64,000 bases of DNA, taken from Marinobacter guineae. GTDB lineage: Bacteria > Pseudomonadota > Gammaproteobacteria > Pseudomonadales > Oleiphilaceae. Position numbers and translations under genes: made by a program. Of this stretch, positions 42,968 through 52,570 are shown in pieces. Positions within the stretch are counted from its first letter, which is position 1. The number at the start of each line of letters is the position of its first letter. The stretch covers positions 124,001 through 188,000 of the forward strand of contig NZ_KZ319342.1 in the NCBI RefSeq assembly GCF_002744735.1, in the 5' to 3' direction. The notes below the pieces were generated by a model, which was not told the origin of the DNA, made no database searches, and saw only the letters and a program-made list of their open reading frames with translations.

Positions 42968-44139
42968 TGCCGGGTTTGTGCAACAGGTTGCTGAATCGCG
43001 GATTGCTCATGGCGCTGATGGTTCTCGGCGGGCTATCCGGCTGCAGCACCACCGACACCTTTGAACAGCCCGTTCCGGTACCCGACATTGAGGCGTCCGC
43101 CGAGTTTAAAAGGGTTTGGAGCATGTCGGTCGGGGACGGACATGATGGCGATTTCCTTTACCTTGCGCCCCTGAACGCGGGTGACCGGATTTTTGCCGCC
43201 TCGGCCGACGGCGAGCTTTACGCTGTTGACCCGGAATCCGGCAAGGTAATCTGGGAAAACGAGTTGGATGATCGCATTTTCTCCGGTCTCGGGGGAGACG
43301 GTGAACAACTTTATCTAACCACTCAGAATGCTGAACTGGTTGCGCTTTCCCGGGAGGATGGCTCTGAAGTCTGGCGGCAGTCACTGCCGACCGAGGTGCT
43401 CTCTGCTCCTCAGTCAAACGGGTCACTTGTGGTTGCCCAGACCATTGATGGCAAGGTGCTGAGTTTCAGTGCCGCGGATGGGGAAAAGCGCTGGCAGTAT
43501 GATGGCTCGGTTCCTGTGCTTTCGATCAGGGCGGCCGCGGCGCCTTTGGTGGGTGGTGATGTAGTCATCGCTTCATTTGCCAACGGCAAGCTGATGGCAC
43601 TGGCTGCGGACTCTGGTCAGCCCTTGTGGCAATATGAGCTCGGTCAGCCGGAAGGGCGTACTGAGCTTGAGCGTCTTGTTGATGTGGCGGGCCAGCCATT
43701 GGTGATTGAAACTGCGGTGTTGGCGGTAGGTTACCAGGGTAAGCTTGCGCTGGTTGATATCCGCACGGGGCAGGAGATCTGGAGCCGGGAAGCGTCCAGC
43801 CTTTACTCGCCTATGATCGGCGGGGGTGACATTTACCTTGCATCGGCAAATGGTGAACTGGTTGCTCTTCGCGGCTCAGACCGGAAGGAACTCTGGACCC
43901 AGGACCGTCTCGCGTGGCGCCAATTGACCCAGCCCATGGTCTACGAAGACTATCTGGTGGTCGGTGACTATGAAGGATATCTGCACGCCCTCGATCGTGA
44001 GGATGGCAGTCTGGTCGGGCAGCTTGAGTTCGATGATGAGGGTATCCGCGTACCAGCCCAGCGGCTAGCCAATGGTAACCTGCTGGTTTTCGGCAACAGC
44101 GGAAAGCTGGCCGTATTCCAGGTTCAGCCGCAGGATTAA
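42967..44139 (+). CDS. bamB: Outer-membrane assembly lipoprotein BamB
   Basis: BamB is a beta-propeller lipoprotein of the Bam complex that inserts outer-membrane proteins. The 390-residue precursor has a signal peptide ending GLSGC with lipid cysteine 26 and PQQ-like repeats such as YAVDPESGKVIWENELDD and LVDIRTGQEIWSREASS. It shares a TGATG junction with yfgM and is followed by der. Confidence 0.95.
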   Translation: MPGLCNRLLNRGLLMALMVLGGLSGCSTTDTFEQPVPVPDIEASAEFKRVWSMSVGDGHDGDFLYLAPLNAGDRIFAASADGELYAVDPESGKVIWENELDDRIFSGLGGDGEQLYLTTQNAELVALSREDGSEVWRQSLPTEVLSAPQSNGSLVVAQTIDGKVLSFSAADGEKRWQYDGSVPVLSIRAAAAPLVGGDVVIASFANGKLMALAADSGQPLWQYELGQPEGRTELERLVDVAGQPLVIETAVLAVGYQGKLALVDIRTGQEIWSREASSLYSPMIGGGDIYLASANGELVALRGSDRKELWTQDRLAWRQLTQPMVYEDYLVVGDYEGYLHALDREDGSLVGQLEFDDEGIRVPAQRLANGNLLVFGNSGKLAVFQVQPQD

Positions 44140-44148
44140 TCACCTATT

Positions 44149-45570
44149 ATGACCCCAGTAATTGCCCTTGTCGGACGTCCCAACGTTGGCAAATCAACCC
44201 TGTTCAATCAGATGACCCGTTCCAGGGATGCCCTGGTTGCGGACTTCCCTGGCCTTACCCGCGATCGCAAATACGGTGAGGGCAGCTACGAGGGCCAGCG
44301 CTTCATTGTTATTGATACCGGCGGGCTCACGGGTGACGAGCAGGGTCTTGATCTCGAGATGGCACGGCAGTCCATGCAGGCAGTGGAAGAAGCTGACATT
44401 GTCCTGTTTCTGGTGGATGGCCGTGCCGGACTTACCGCGGGCGACGAACTCATTGCTGATCAAATGCGCCGGTCTGGTAAGCAGGCTCACCTGGTCGTAA
44501 ACAAGACCGATGGTCAGGACCCGGACATCGCAGCAGCCGATTTTTACAGCCTGGGCTTCGAATCCACTTTCCTGATTGCCGCGTCCCATAACCGGGGTAT
44601 CCGGTCAATGCTGGAGATTCTCTTGCCGTCCGAAGAGGACAGGGAAGAGGAGGACCGGGCAGATCGTTATCCGGGTATTCGTATCGGTGTAGTCGGGCGC
44701 CCGAACGTGGGTAAGTCAACCCTGGTGAACCGCATGTTTGGCGAGGACCGGGTGGTTGTTTTCGATATGCCGGGTACAACCCGGGACAGTGTGTACGTCC
44801 CTTACGAACGCCAGGGCAAACAGTACACACTGATCGACACCGCCGGTGTTCGCCGACGCAAGAACGTCAGCGAAGTAGTCGAAAAGTTTTCCATTATCAA
44901 AACGCTGCAGGCAATCGATGATGCCCACGTGGTGATTCTGGTGATGGATGCACGGCAGGGACTGGTGGATCAGGATCTGCACCTGATCGGCTTTGTTCTG
45001 GACGCCGGCCGCTCGTTGGTCATCGCCGTGAACAAATGGGACGGCATGGACCCCGAAGATCGGGCCAAGGTGAAGGAACAGGTTAAGCGCCGCCTCGATT
45101 TTCTCGATTACGCTGACAAGCACTACATTTCTGCGTTGCACGGGTCCGGCGTTGGCGTTATGTACGAATCGGTCGAAGCCTGCTACGACTCTGCCATGGC
45201 CAAGTGGCCGACCAATCGCCTGACCGCAATATTGCAGGATGCCGTTGCCCAGCATCAGCCGCCGATGGTGCAGGGGCGGCGAATCAAACTCCGTTATGCC
45301 CACCAGGGTGGCTCAAACCCGCCGGTCATCGTTGTTCACGGCAATCAGGTGGACGCGCTGCCAGGCTCTTACAAGCGTTATCTGGAAAACACCTTCCGCA
45401 AAGTGCTGAAGGTAACCGGATCACCCATCCGGTTTGAGTTCCGGGCCGGGGAAAATCCCTTTGCCAGCAAGGTTGATCGGCTGACGCCGCGCCAGAAGGT
45501 AAAAAAGGATAATGACCAGAAACAGGGGCCCAGCCCGAAGAAAAAGCGCCAGAAGAGTCTCAAGCGCTGA
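44149..45570 (+). CDS. der: Ribosome-assembly GTPase Der (EngA)
   Basis: Der is a two-domain GTPase needed for 50S assembly. The 473-residue protein has two P-loops, both reading GRPNVGKST, at about 8-16 and 183-191, each with its own G3 (DTGG, DTAG) and G4 (NKTD, NKWD) motifs, then a KH-like domain and a basic C-terminal tail. No clear ribosome-binding site is visible, but the ATG lies ten bases after the bamB stop, so coupling is likely. Confidence 0.97.
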   Translation: MTPVIALVGRPNVGKSTLFNQMTRSRDALVADFPGLTRDRKYGEGSYEGQRFIVIDTGGLTGDEQGLDLEMARQSMQAVEEADIVLFLVDGRAGLTAGDELIADQMRRSGKQAHLVVNKTDGQDPDIAAADFYSLGFESTFLIAASHNRGIRSMLEILLPSEEDREEEDRADRYPGIRIGVVGRPNVGKSTLVNRMFGEDRVVVFDMPGTTRDSVYVPYERQGKQYTLIDTAGVRRRKNVSEVVEKFSIIKTLQAIDDAHVVILVMDARQGLVDQDLHLIGFVLDAGRSLVIAVNKWDGMDPEDRAKVKEQVKRRLDFLDYADKHYISALHGSGVGVMYESVEACYDSAMAKWPTNRLTAILQDAVAQHQPPMVQGRRIKLRYAHQGGSNPPVIVVHGNQVDALPGSYKRYLENTFRKVLKVTGSPIRFEFRAGENPFASKVDRLTPRQKVKKDNDQKQGPSPKKKRQKSLKR

Positions 45571-45585
45571 TTCGGGGGTATAGCC

Positions 45586-47748
45586 TCAGGTTCCGTTCAG
45601 CCCGGCGTTTTCGACCTGTTTTGCCTGCACCGCAGTCAGCGCGATTGTAAAGACAATGTCTTCGACCAGTGCTCCTCTGGAGAGATCGTTGACCGGTTTC
45701 CGAAGGCCCTGCAGCATCGGGCCGATACTGACGACATTTGCGCTGCGCTGAACCGCTTTATAGGTGGTGTTCCCGGTGTTCAGATCCGGGAATATAAACA
45801 CCGTGGCCTTGCCCGCCACTTTGCTGTCAGGAGCCTTGCTCCTGGCGACGCTCTCTATGGCTGCAGCGTCGTACTGCAAGGGCCCGTCAATCAGCAGATC
45901 CGGTCTCCGTTCGCGGGCAATCCGGGTGGCTTCTCTTACCTTGTCGACATCCTGGCCGCTTCCTGATTCGCCGGTACTGTAGCTGATCATGGCAACCACA
46001 GGCTCGATGCCGAAGGCTTCGGCCGATTCGGCACTCTGGATAGCAATATCTGCCAACTCCTCGGCATTCGGGTCCGGGTTGATGGCACAGTCTCCGTACA
46101 CTACCACCTGTTGCGGAAGCAGCATGAAGAACACCGATGACACGACTTTTGCCTGGTCATGAGTCTTGATCAGCTGCATGGCAGGGCGAACGGTGTTGGC
46201 GGTGGTGTGAATGGCGCCGGAAACCAGACCGTCAGCCTCATCCAGAGCCACCATCATGGTGCCCAGGACAACGTTGTCTTCGAGCATGGCTTCCGCCATA
46301 TCCGGAGTCAGCCCTTTATGTTTTCTGAGCTCCACCATTGGCCCAACGTAGCGCTCCCGCACTTCTGACGGATCGATAATCTCGATATCCTCCGGCAGTT
46401 CCAGATCCTGGGAATCCGCGACCCGCCGGATCTCTGATGCCTTCCCAATCAGGGCGCAGCGAGCCAGTTTTCGGCGGTGACAGATAATGGCCGCCTGGAC
46501 GGTCCGCGGCTCGCTGCCCTCCGGAAGGACAATTCGTTTATCAGCAGCGCGGGCGCGTTCTGAAAGTTGATAACGAAAAGCCGGGGGAGAAAGCCGGCTC
46601 TGGCGGTCGACCTTGAGGTGCTGCTGCAGCCAGTCTGTGTCTATGCGGGTGGCGACTGCTTCCATGGCCTTTTCGATGCGGTCTGGATCGTCAATGGGAA
46701 TGGCCGATGACAGGTTTGCCAGCATGTGGGCAGACTCATAGGTATTGGCATCGGAACCGAGAACCGGCAAGCCGGTATCCAGGGCCCGGTGGCAGAGATC
46801 TATGACCCGCTGGTCTGGCATGAGCCCCCCAGTGAGCAGCAAGCCCGCGAGGGGAACCCCGTTAAGTGCTGCAACGGCCGTTGTTACAACAATGTCTTCG
46901 CGATCGCCGGGCGTTACCATCAAGGTGCCCGGCCTGAGCGTTTCGGTCATGTTCCGGATGCTTCGTGCGCACACTGAAACCTTCTGTACCCGTCGGGCTT
47001 GCATCTGGCCTTTGTTCAACACCGGCAGCCCTAATTCCCGGACAATGTCGGAGACCCTCGGTGCAAGAAGCCCTGGCTGCCAGGGTATCTCGGCAATCAG
47101 CCGGAACCTGCCTTCACTGAAGACCTTGCACTGGGTTCGATAATCGAGGGTAACCGTGCTGGGTTGATTGGGATTGGAGCGAGGCTCAAGCCCAGACTGT
47201 TCCGGTTCGCCAACCTTGTTCAGAATCACCCCGATCACATCAGGATCGCTAGGATTGGCAAACAGGCGCGAGGAAAAATCCAGCTCCTCATCCATCTGCC
47301 GGGCATCAAGGGCTTTTGGTGTGCTGACGAGGATCACGTCAGAGCCCAGGTTGCGGGCAACTTCCACATTCAGCCGGGCGATATAGGCCTCGCTCCGGTC
47401 GGGCACCAGGCCCTCAATGATGACGACGTCGACGTCACGGGAGACCTTCTGGTACTCGCCCACCACCCTTTCGAGCAGGAAATCCGATTTGCCCCGATTG
47501 AGCAGTTGCTGGGCTTCTTTTAAAGGAATCGGGGCCGGTGGACTCAGGTGACTGCTGGCACGGACAAAGGCCACCGACGAATCCTGGCCGTCGTTATGCA
47601 TGGATTCTGCACGGTGGACGGATTGGCAGAAGGGTTTATAGAAACCGACACTCACGCCAACCCGTTCCAGGGCCCGTAACAGCCCGAGGCAAACGGAGGT
47701 CAGGCCGGAGTTCAGGGAGGTTGGTGCAATGAAGAGACTCTTTGCCAT
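45586..47748 (-). CDS. pta: Phosphate acetyltransferase (long form)
   Basis: Pta interconverts acetyl-CoA and acetyl phosphate. The 720-residue long form has an N-terminal P-loop-like domain (FIAPTSLNSGLTSVCLGLLR), a central DRTGG domain and a C-terminal PTA domain from about 395 with RIVLPEGSEPRTVQAA and SVFFMLLPQQVVVYGDCAIN. It starts 27 bases after ackA on the same strand, so the two form an ackA-pta operon for acetate overflow and acetyl phosphate. It is convergent with der. Confidence 0.96.
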   Translation of the reverse strand: MAKSLFIAPTSLNSGLTSVCLGLLRALERVGVSVGFYKPFCQSVHRAESMHNDGQDSSVAFVRASSHLSPPAPIPLKEAQQLLNRGKSDFLLERVVGEYQKVSRDVDVVIIEGLVPDRSEAYIARLNVEVARNLGSDVILVSTPKALDARQMDEELDFSSRLFANPSDPDVIGVILNKVGEPEQSGLEPRSNPNQPSTVTLDYRTQCKVFSEGRFRLIAEIPWQPGLLAPRVSDIVRELGLPVLNKGQMQARRVQKVSVCARSIRNMTETLRPGTLMVTPGDREDIVVTTAVAALNGVPLAGLLLTGGLMPDQRVIDLCHRALDTGLPVLGSDANTYESAHMLANLSSAIPIDDPDRIEKAMEAVATRIDTDWLQQHLKVDRQSRLSPPAFRYQLSERARAADKRIVLPEGSEPRTVQAAIICHRRKLARCALIGKASEIRRVADSQDLELPEDIEIIDPSEVRERYVGPMVELRKHKGLTPDMAEAMLEDNVVLGTMMVALDEADGLVSGAIHTTANTVRPAMQLIKTHDQAKVVSSVFFMLLPQQVVVYGDCAINPDPNAEELADIAIQSAESAEAFGIEPVVAMISYSTGESGSGQDVDKVREATRIARERRPDLLIDGPLQYDAAAIESVARSKAPDSKVAGKATVFIFPDLNTGNTTYKAVQRSANVVSIGPMLQGLRKPVNDLSRGALVEDIVFTIALTAVQAKQVENAGLNGT

Positions 47749-47775
47749 TATCGTGTTCCTGGTAATGCGTGGTGG

Positions 47776-48972
47776 TCAGGACGGATCCGCCGCGCCGGCA
47801 AGCCGTGAGGCCTCCCGCGCAATAACCAGCTCCTCGTTGGTGGGAATCACCAGAACCGGGAACCGGGAATCGGCACTTTCAATCCGGCCGTCACTAATTT
47901 CACCATGGTGTTTGTTAAGCTCCTCACTGAGTTTAAAACCCATGAGTCGTAAATGGCTGACGGTTTCCTGCCTGACCCGGGCACTGTTCTCGCCGATCCC
48001 TCCGGTGAAAACCAGAGCATCGAGATGCCGGAGCGACGCCATCATGGCGCCAATGTATCTGGCCAGACGGAAGCAGAAAACATCAATTGCTGTTTGAGAG
48101 GGTTCATGGCCGTGGTCGGCGAGCTCGCACAACGAGCGCATGTCATTGCTCTGCCCGGACAGGCCCAGCAGACCGCTTTCCTGGTTAAGAACCCGATGAA
48201 CCTCTTCGGCGCCGACTCCCTTGCCGCGCAGAAAATCAAACAGCCCTGGGTCCACATCGCCGCTCCGGGTACCCATAACCAATCCCTCGAGGGGGGTCAG
48301 GCCCATGCTGGTATCCACGCTGATTCCATCCCGGATGGCGGTAATACTGCATCCATTACCCAGATGGGCGGAAATGACAGACGTGGTTGCCTGTGTCTTG
48401 CCCAATAAGCGGGCGGCCTCCAGAGCCATAAAGGCGTGGCTGGTGCCGTGAAATCCGTAGCGGCGTACGCCCCAGTTCCGATACCAGGATTCCGGAAGGG
48501 CATACAGGAACGCCCGTTTTGGCAGAGTCTGATGAAACGCGGTGTCAAATACCGCCGCCTGGGGAACATCGGGAAACAGCGTAAGGGTTGCCCGGATACC
48601 CGAAAGATTGACCGGGTTGTGCAGGGGGGCAAGCCCTGCGCAGTCTTCAATGGCGCTGACAACGCCCTCGTCGATAAGGACCGCTTCGCGAAAGGTTTCT
48701 CCACCATGAACCACCCGGTGGCCTATGGCTGCGGGCACGGATGCCATCACCTTGCGGTCCCGAAATGCCGTGACCAGTGCTTCGAGAGCCTCGTCTTGGG
48801 ATGCGTCCGGCTTCAGGGGAATGGTCTGCTGATCGCCATCAATGCGGGCAAAAGCACCGTTCTGGTTTAGGCGCTCGGCGAGGGCCGATGCCAGTTTCCG
48901 GTGTTTGCCGTCAAATAGCGCAAGTTTTATTGATGAGCTGCCGCAGTTAACGACAAGTACGGTATCTTCCAT
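47776..48972 (-). CDS. ackA: Acetate kinase
   Basis: AckA makes ATP and acetate from acetyl phosphate. The 398-residue protein begins with the phosphate-binding VLVVNCGSSSIKLALFDG and contains AVFDTAFHQTLP (near 142-153), GFHGTSHAFMALEAARLLG and the C-terminal LVFTGGIGENSARVRQE. It is the first gene of the ackA-pta operon. Confidence 0.97.
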   Translation of the reverse strand: MEDTVLVVNCGSSSIKLALFDGKHRKLASALAERLNQNGAFARIDGDQQTIPLKPDASQDEALEALVTAFRDRKVMASVPAAIGHRVVHGGETFREAVLIDEGVVSAIEDCAGLAPLHNPVNLSGIRATLTLFPDVPQAAVFDTAFHQTLPKRAFLYALPESWYRNWGVRRYGFHGTSHAFMALEAARLLGKTQATTSVISAHLGNGCSITAIRDGISVDTSMGLTPLEGLVMGTRSGDVDPGLFDFLRGKGVGAEEVHRVLNQESGLLGLSGQSNDMRSLCELADHGHEPSQTAIDVFCFRLARYIGAMMASLRHLDALVFTGGIGENSARVRQETVSHLRLMGFKLSEELNKHHGEISDGRIESADSRFPVLVIPTNEELVIAREASRLAGAADPS

Positions 48973-48999
48973 GGAAATGAGGTTCCGGCGGTTTTGAAT

Positions 49000-51411
49000 C
49001 TATACCCGATGGTTGTTGGCGAGCCAGGCGTCAAACTCCGGGGCCGGCAGGGGACGGCTGTAGAAATAACCCTGGGAGAAGTCGCAATTTTCCTTTTTCA
49101 GGAAATGGGTCTGTGCTTCTTCTTCCACGCCCTCGGCGATGACCCGCAGCCCCAGGCTGTGGGCCATGTTGATGATCGCCCGTACAAGAGAGGCATCTTC
49201 AGGCTCTCTCATGACATCCTGGACAAAAGACTTGTCAATTTTCAGGGTATCAAACGGGTAGCTCTTCAGATAGCTCAGGGCCGAGTAGCCGGTTCCAAAA
49301 TCGTCGACCGACAAGCGAATGCCGGCTTTGTCGAGCTGGCGCAGGATTTCTGCTGTCTCGATAGAGTTGTCCAGGATCAGGCGTTCGGTGATTTCCAGCT
49401 CCAGCTGTTCCGGCGCCAGGCCACTGGCCGAGAGCGCATGCATTACGGTCTCGGTAAATCCGGGATCGCGGAACTGACGGGGGGAGACATTGACGGAGAT
49501 GCCGATGTCCTTTCCGGTCGACAGCTTCCACCCCATCGCCGCCCTACAGGCCTCCTGGAGAACCCACTCGCCGATGGGAGTGATCAGGCCGGTTTCCTCC
49601 GCCAGCGGGATGAAGCGATCCGGCATCACCATGCCCATGGCGGGATTATTCCAGCGCAGCAGCGCTTCGACCGCAGAGAGGTTGCCGGAATCCGTATTCA
49701 CGATGGGCTGGTAGTAGAGCTCGAATTCCTTTAGCTCCAGAGCCCGGCGCATACTGGATTCCATCTTCAGACGCTCGTGGGACACCTCGGTCATTTCCGG
49801 CGCGAAATGGGCGTAGGAGCTCTTGCCCTTGTGCTTTGCCTGGTACATGGCGGCATCGGCGTGCTGAAGCAGTGTGCCGCTGTTGTCGGAGTCCGTTGGG
49901 AAGATTGCAATCCCGATACTGGTGGTCACGAACACTTCCTGGCCATTCAGTATGTAGGGTGGTGCGAACGTCTTGAGAATACGTTCTGCGACCTGCGATG
50001 ATGCTTCCGGGCCGGTCAGGCCAGGCAAAATGACAAGGAACTCATCGCCACCGAGGCGGGCAACCGTACTGGTGCCCCGCAGGCAGCTGGAGATCCGGCG
50101 TGCCGCTTCAATCAGCAGATTGTCGCCGGCGTCGTGACCAAGAGTGTCGTTGATGTGCTTGAAGTTGTCCAGATCCAGGAACATCACACCCACCAGGGTG
50201 CTCTCGCGTCGCGCCTGGGCCAGCGCAAGCTTCAGGCGATCCAGGGCCAGCATCCGGTTGGGGAGGCCGGTCAGGATGTCGTAGTTGGCCTGGCGCAGCA
50301 GTTGCTGCTCGTAGCGTTTTCTGATGCTGATGTCTTCGCCGAGGATAAGGTATCCGGTTGTGCCACCGGCCTCATCCTTGATAGGTGTGACAATCAACTG
50401 CTCCCAGAACCGCTCTCCATTGCGGCGAACGCTGTTCACTTCCCCCTGCCACACCCCAACGCGTTGCACCTGAAGCCGAATCGATTGCCACAGGTGCCGG
50501 TTTTCCCGGTTTTCAATATCGCTTTCCCCCAGCGCACCGGGGTGTTTGCCCAGAATGGATTTTGCCTCATAACCCGTCAGTTGGGTGAACTTCTGATTGG
50601 CGAATTCAATATGCCACTGCCGGTCACAGATCAATACCGAGGACGGGCTTTGCTCAATGGCCTTGGAGAACTTGCGGATTTCTGCGGCATCTTTCTGCTG
50701 CCGCTCCATATCGGCATTCAGTCGTTCTCGCATCTGATTGATAGCATCGGTCACCCGGCCCAACTCGTCATTGCGGTTTGATGGGGTGTTCGGGCGGTCC
50801 AGGGTGAGAGGCTGGGAGGTCGTTTTGAGCGAAAAGTCCCGGGCATAGTTCGCCATGGTGGTCAGATGCCGTGCCACGAAATGCTGGAAGATCCAGATAA
50901 TCAATATCGAAACAAAGAAGGTCTTCAGGAACTGGGTGAACAGAATGACCCCAACTTTACGCTGCAGTTCATCGTAAACCCGGTCAAGATCCGCGGTGAC
51001 TGTAAGCTCTCCCAGTTTGAACATTTCATCACCCTGGTGAACCAGGCTGAAACTGTGGGACGTGGTTTTTGCCCCCCGGGGAATGTCACCCATGACCAGC
51101 TCGGAATCCGGTTCAATCCTGAGCCGAAGGTGGACCACATCGGGCAGGCTGAGTATGCCCTCCATCTGGGTCTGAAGCAGTTTTTGGTCCAGAGCCCACA
51201 GACTCCGTGCCAGGCTGGATGCATAACCGGATTCGACGACCTGCATGCGGTTGTCAATCTGGGAAAGGTCCTTGCGGTAGTCTGAATAGATCTGAAGAGC
51301 TGAGGCGACAAGGGTGAAGGCGGAGCTGAATACAAGAATCCAGGCCAACAGCCTGAAGGACAGGGGCGAGCCAGTGCGAAAACGTTGGAGACGTGTCAAC
51401 AGTTTTGGCAT
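49000..51411 (-). CDS. PAS-GGDEF-EAL cyclic di-GMP protein
   Basis: This 803-residue membrane protein can in principle make and break c-di-GMP. It has a membrane segment near 16-38, a periplasmic sensor region, a second membrane segment near 160-182, a HAMP-like linker, a PAS domain (about 245-360), an intact GGDEF site (RLGGDEF near 452-458) and an EAL domain with EALLRW (near 582) and the DDFGTGYSALSYL loop. Both active sites look complete, but the RxxD inhibitory site ahead of GGDEF is not present. A GTG at 51429 would add six residues. It is read in the same direction as ackA. Confidence 0.88.
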   Translation of the reverse strand: MPKLLTRLQRFRTGSPLSFRLLAWILVFSSAFTLVASALQIYSDYRKDLSQIDNRMQVVESGYASSLARSLWALDQKLLQTQMEGILSLPDVVHLRLRIEPDSELVMGDIPRGAKTTSHSFSLVHQGDEMFKLGELTVTADLDRVYDELQRKVGVILFTQFLKTFFVSILIIWIFQHFVARHLTTMANYARDFSLKTTSQPLTLDRPNTPSNRNDELGRVTDAINQMRERLNADMERQQKDAAEIRKFSKAIEQSPSSVLICDRQWHIEFANQKFTQLTGYEAKSILGKHPGALGESDIENRENRHLWQSIRLQVQRVGVWQGEVNSVRRNGERFWEQLIVTPIKDEAGGTTGYLILGEDISIRKRYEQQLLRQANYDILTGLPNRMLALDRLKLALAQARRESTLVGVMFLDLDNFKHINDTLGHDAGDNLLIEAARRISSCLRGTSTVARLGGDEFLVILPGLTGPEASSQVAERILKTFAPPYILNGQEVFVTTSIGIAIFPTDSDNSGTLLQHADAAMYQAKHKGKSSYAHFAPEMTEVSHERLKMESSMRRALELKEFELYYQPIVNTDSGNLSAVEALLRWNNPAMGMVMPDRFIPLAEETGLITPIGEWVLQEACRAAMGWKLSTGKDIGISVNVSPRQFRDPGFTETVMHALSASGLAPEQLELEITERLILDNSIETAEILRQLDKAGIRLSVDDFGTGYSALSYLKSYPFDTLKIDKSFVQDVMREPEDASLVRAIINMAHSLGLRVIAEGVEEEAQTHFLKKENCDFSQGYFYSRPLPAPEFDAWLANNHRV

Positions 51412-51572
51412 GTCGTAAACTTCAGCCACCCAAACCGGTTAGTAGATCGGAGAATTCCCTTTGTTTCCGACTATAGCAGCAGTCTCTTTCGAATGCCTTG
51501 CAAATGCAGGAAAAATCGAGAGAAATGTGTTGTGGTTCAGTATTTATGCGTACACGACCCGTATCTACTCTG

Positions 51573-51586
51573 TTGATCTGGATCAA
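51573..51586 (+). promoter_or_regulatory. Perfect FNR/Anr box
   Basis: TTGAT-CTGG-ATCAA is an exact match to the FNR/Anr consensus. A -10-like TAACCT at 51609-51614 would place the start near 51621, putting the box at about -41.5, the classical position for activation. The gene behind it is the 50-residue membrane protein at 51652. Confidence 0.75.
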
Positions 51587-51651
51587 TAACTTGCAGGCGT
51601 GCCGGGCGTAACCTGAGTTTAATCAAGTTTACTGTCGGAAGGAGAAGCAAA

Positions 51652-51804
51652 ATGTATATGGACGCTGTTGTTATCGCAGGTATTGCAACCGTATTGCTGG
51701 TGGTTGGTTTTTTTGTTGGCGTGGGCATCTTCGTGATGAGGGATCAGAAGGCGCACGGACATCAGGACAGAAAAGAAGGCAAGCACGGCCAGAAGCCGAT
51801 TTGA
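51652..51804 (+). CDS. 50-residue single-span membrane protein
   Basis: This short frame codes for MYMDAVVIAGIATVLLVVGF and a further 30 residues, with one hydrophobic helix (about 5-29) and a basic, His/Lys-rich tail ending GKHGQKPI. AAGGAGAAG lies just before the ATG, a very good ribosome-binding site. I do not recognise the protein. The perfect Anr box upstream implies expression when oxygen is low, so it could be a small accessory subunit of a respiratory or membrane complex; that is an inference. Confidence 0.7.
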   Translation: MYMDAVVIAGIATVLLVVGFFVGVGIFVMRDQKAHGHQDRKEGKHGQKPI

Positions 51805-51850
51805 TGTTGCCGGGCATGTAAAAGCTGCCGGAGCATCAAGGAAAGGAAAT

Positions 51851-51926
51851 TGGCGTCCCCTAGGGGGTTCGAACCCCTGTTGCCGCCGTGAAAGGGCGGA
51901 GTCCTAGGCCACTAGACGAAGGGGAC
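51851..51926 (-). tRNA. tRNA-Glu (TTC)
   Basis: The 76-base reverse-strand gene starts GTCCCCTTCGTCTAG and ends with an encoded CCA. The acceptor GTCCCCT pairs with AGGGGAC and the T arm is AGGGG-TTCGAAC-CCCCT. The anticodon TTC corresponds to 51890-51892. The sequence is very close to bacterial tRNA-Glu. Confidence 0.96.
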
Positions 51927-51965
51927 GCAACGTTTTCAATACCTTGCCTCGTCGAGGTGGCGCGT

Positions 51966-51994
51966 ATATTAAGTAAGGCTCCGGGGAGTGTCAA
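51966..51994 (-). promoter_or_regulatory. Strong sigma-70 promoter of tRNA-Glu
   Basis: On the reverse strand a perfect TTGACA (51989-51994) and TAATAT (51966-51971) are spaced by 17 bases, placing the start about 33 bases before the mature tRNA end. Confidence 0.85.
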
Positions 51995-52012
51995 CGCCTT
52001 TTTGTGAAAAAA

Positions 52013-52570
52013 TTAAGGGCGTTGATTTATGCAGCGCTTCAGTTCGCTGGCCAGATTATCGAACAGTGCTTCGGTGCTGTCGGATTCCTTCATGTTATAG
52101 ATCGCTTCAGCTGTCCCCCTGTGAACCGGGCGGACTTTGGCCACCACCTCCTGCCTGTCGGCCCCGATGATTGCGGCCATGATGATCTCGTATCGAACCT
52201 TGTTTTCACCGGCGCAGTAGTGAAAATGGGCTTCACGGGTGCCCTCATCGGGAAGGCCGCGTTGCTCGAACACCGATTTTGCGCAACGGGCATACTCGGC
52301 GTGGATGGTTGAGTGCATCTCCTCAATTCCGTTTTCTTCAGCAAATCTGACCAGCTTTTCGACTCTATTCGTGGCTTCACTACTGATGTCTGGAAGGCTT
52401 TGCTTTAAAACGTCTGCGCTGAGCCCCCGGCTGGCCAATTGCAGTACCGTCAGGTATTCGCTGGTAATCAGGCTGCAGGATTCGTAACTGTGCCTGGGCT
52501 TGTCGCCGGCCCAGCCACAGGCCGCGGCCAGCAGCAGAGAGGCGGCGGCCCATGCGCGGGCTGCTGTCAC
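52013..52570 (-). CDS. Exported protein of unknown function
   Basis: The 185-residue protein has an N-terminal hydrophobic segment with LLLAAAC and GWAG, which may be a signal peptidase I site or a poor lipobox at C18. The mature part is helical with several cysteines (SYESCSLI, ARCAKSV, HFHYCAGE, LKRCINQ), so disulphides are likely. I do not recognise the family. It begins with GTG overlapping the stop of the epimerase gene by four bases and is the last gene of that short operon. Confidence 0.6.
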   Translation of the reverse strand: MTAARAWAAASLLLAAACGWAGDKPRHSYESCSLITSEYLTVLQLASRGLSADVLKQSLPDISSEATNRVEKLVRFAEENGIEEMHSTIHAEYARCAKSVFEQRGLPDEGTREAHFHYCAGENKVRYEIIMAAIIGADRQEVVAKVRPVHRGTAEAIYNMKESDSTEALFDNLASELKRCINQRP

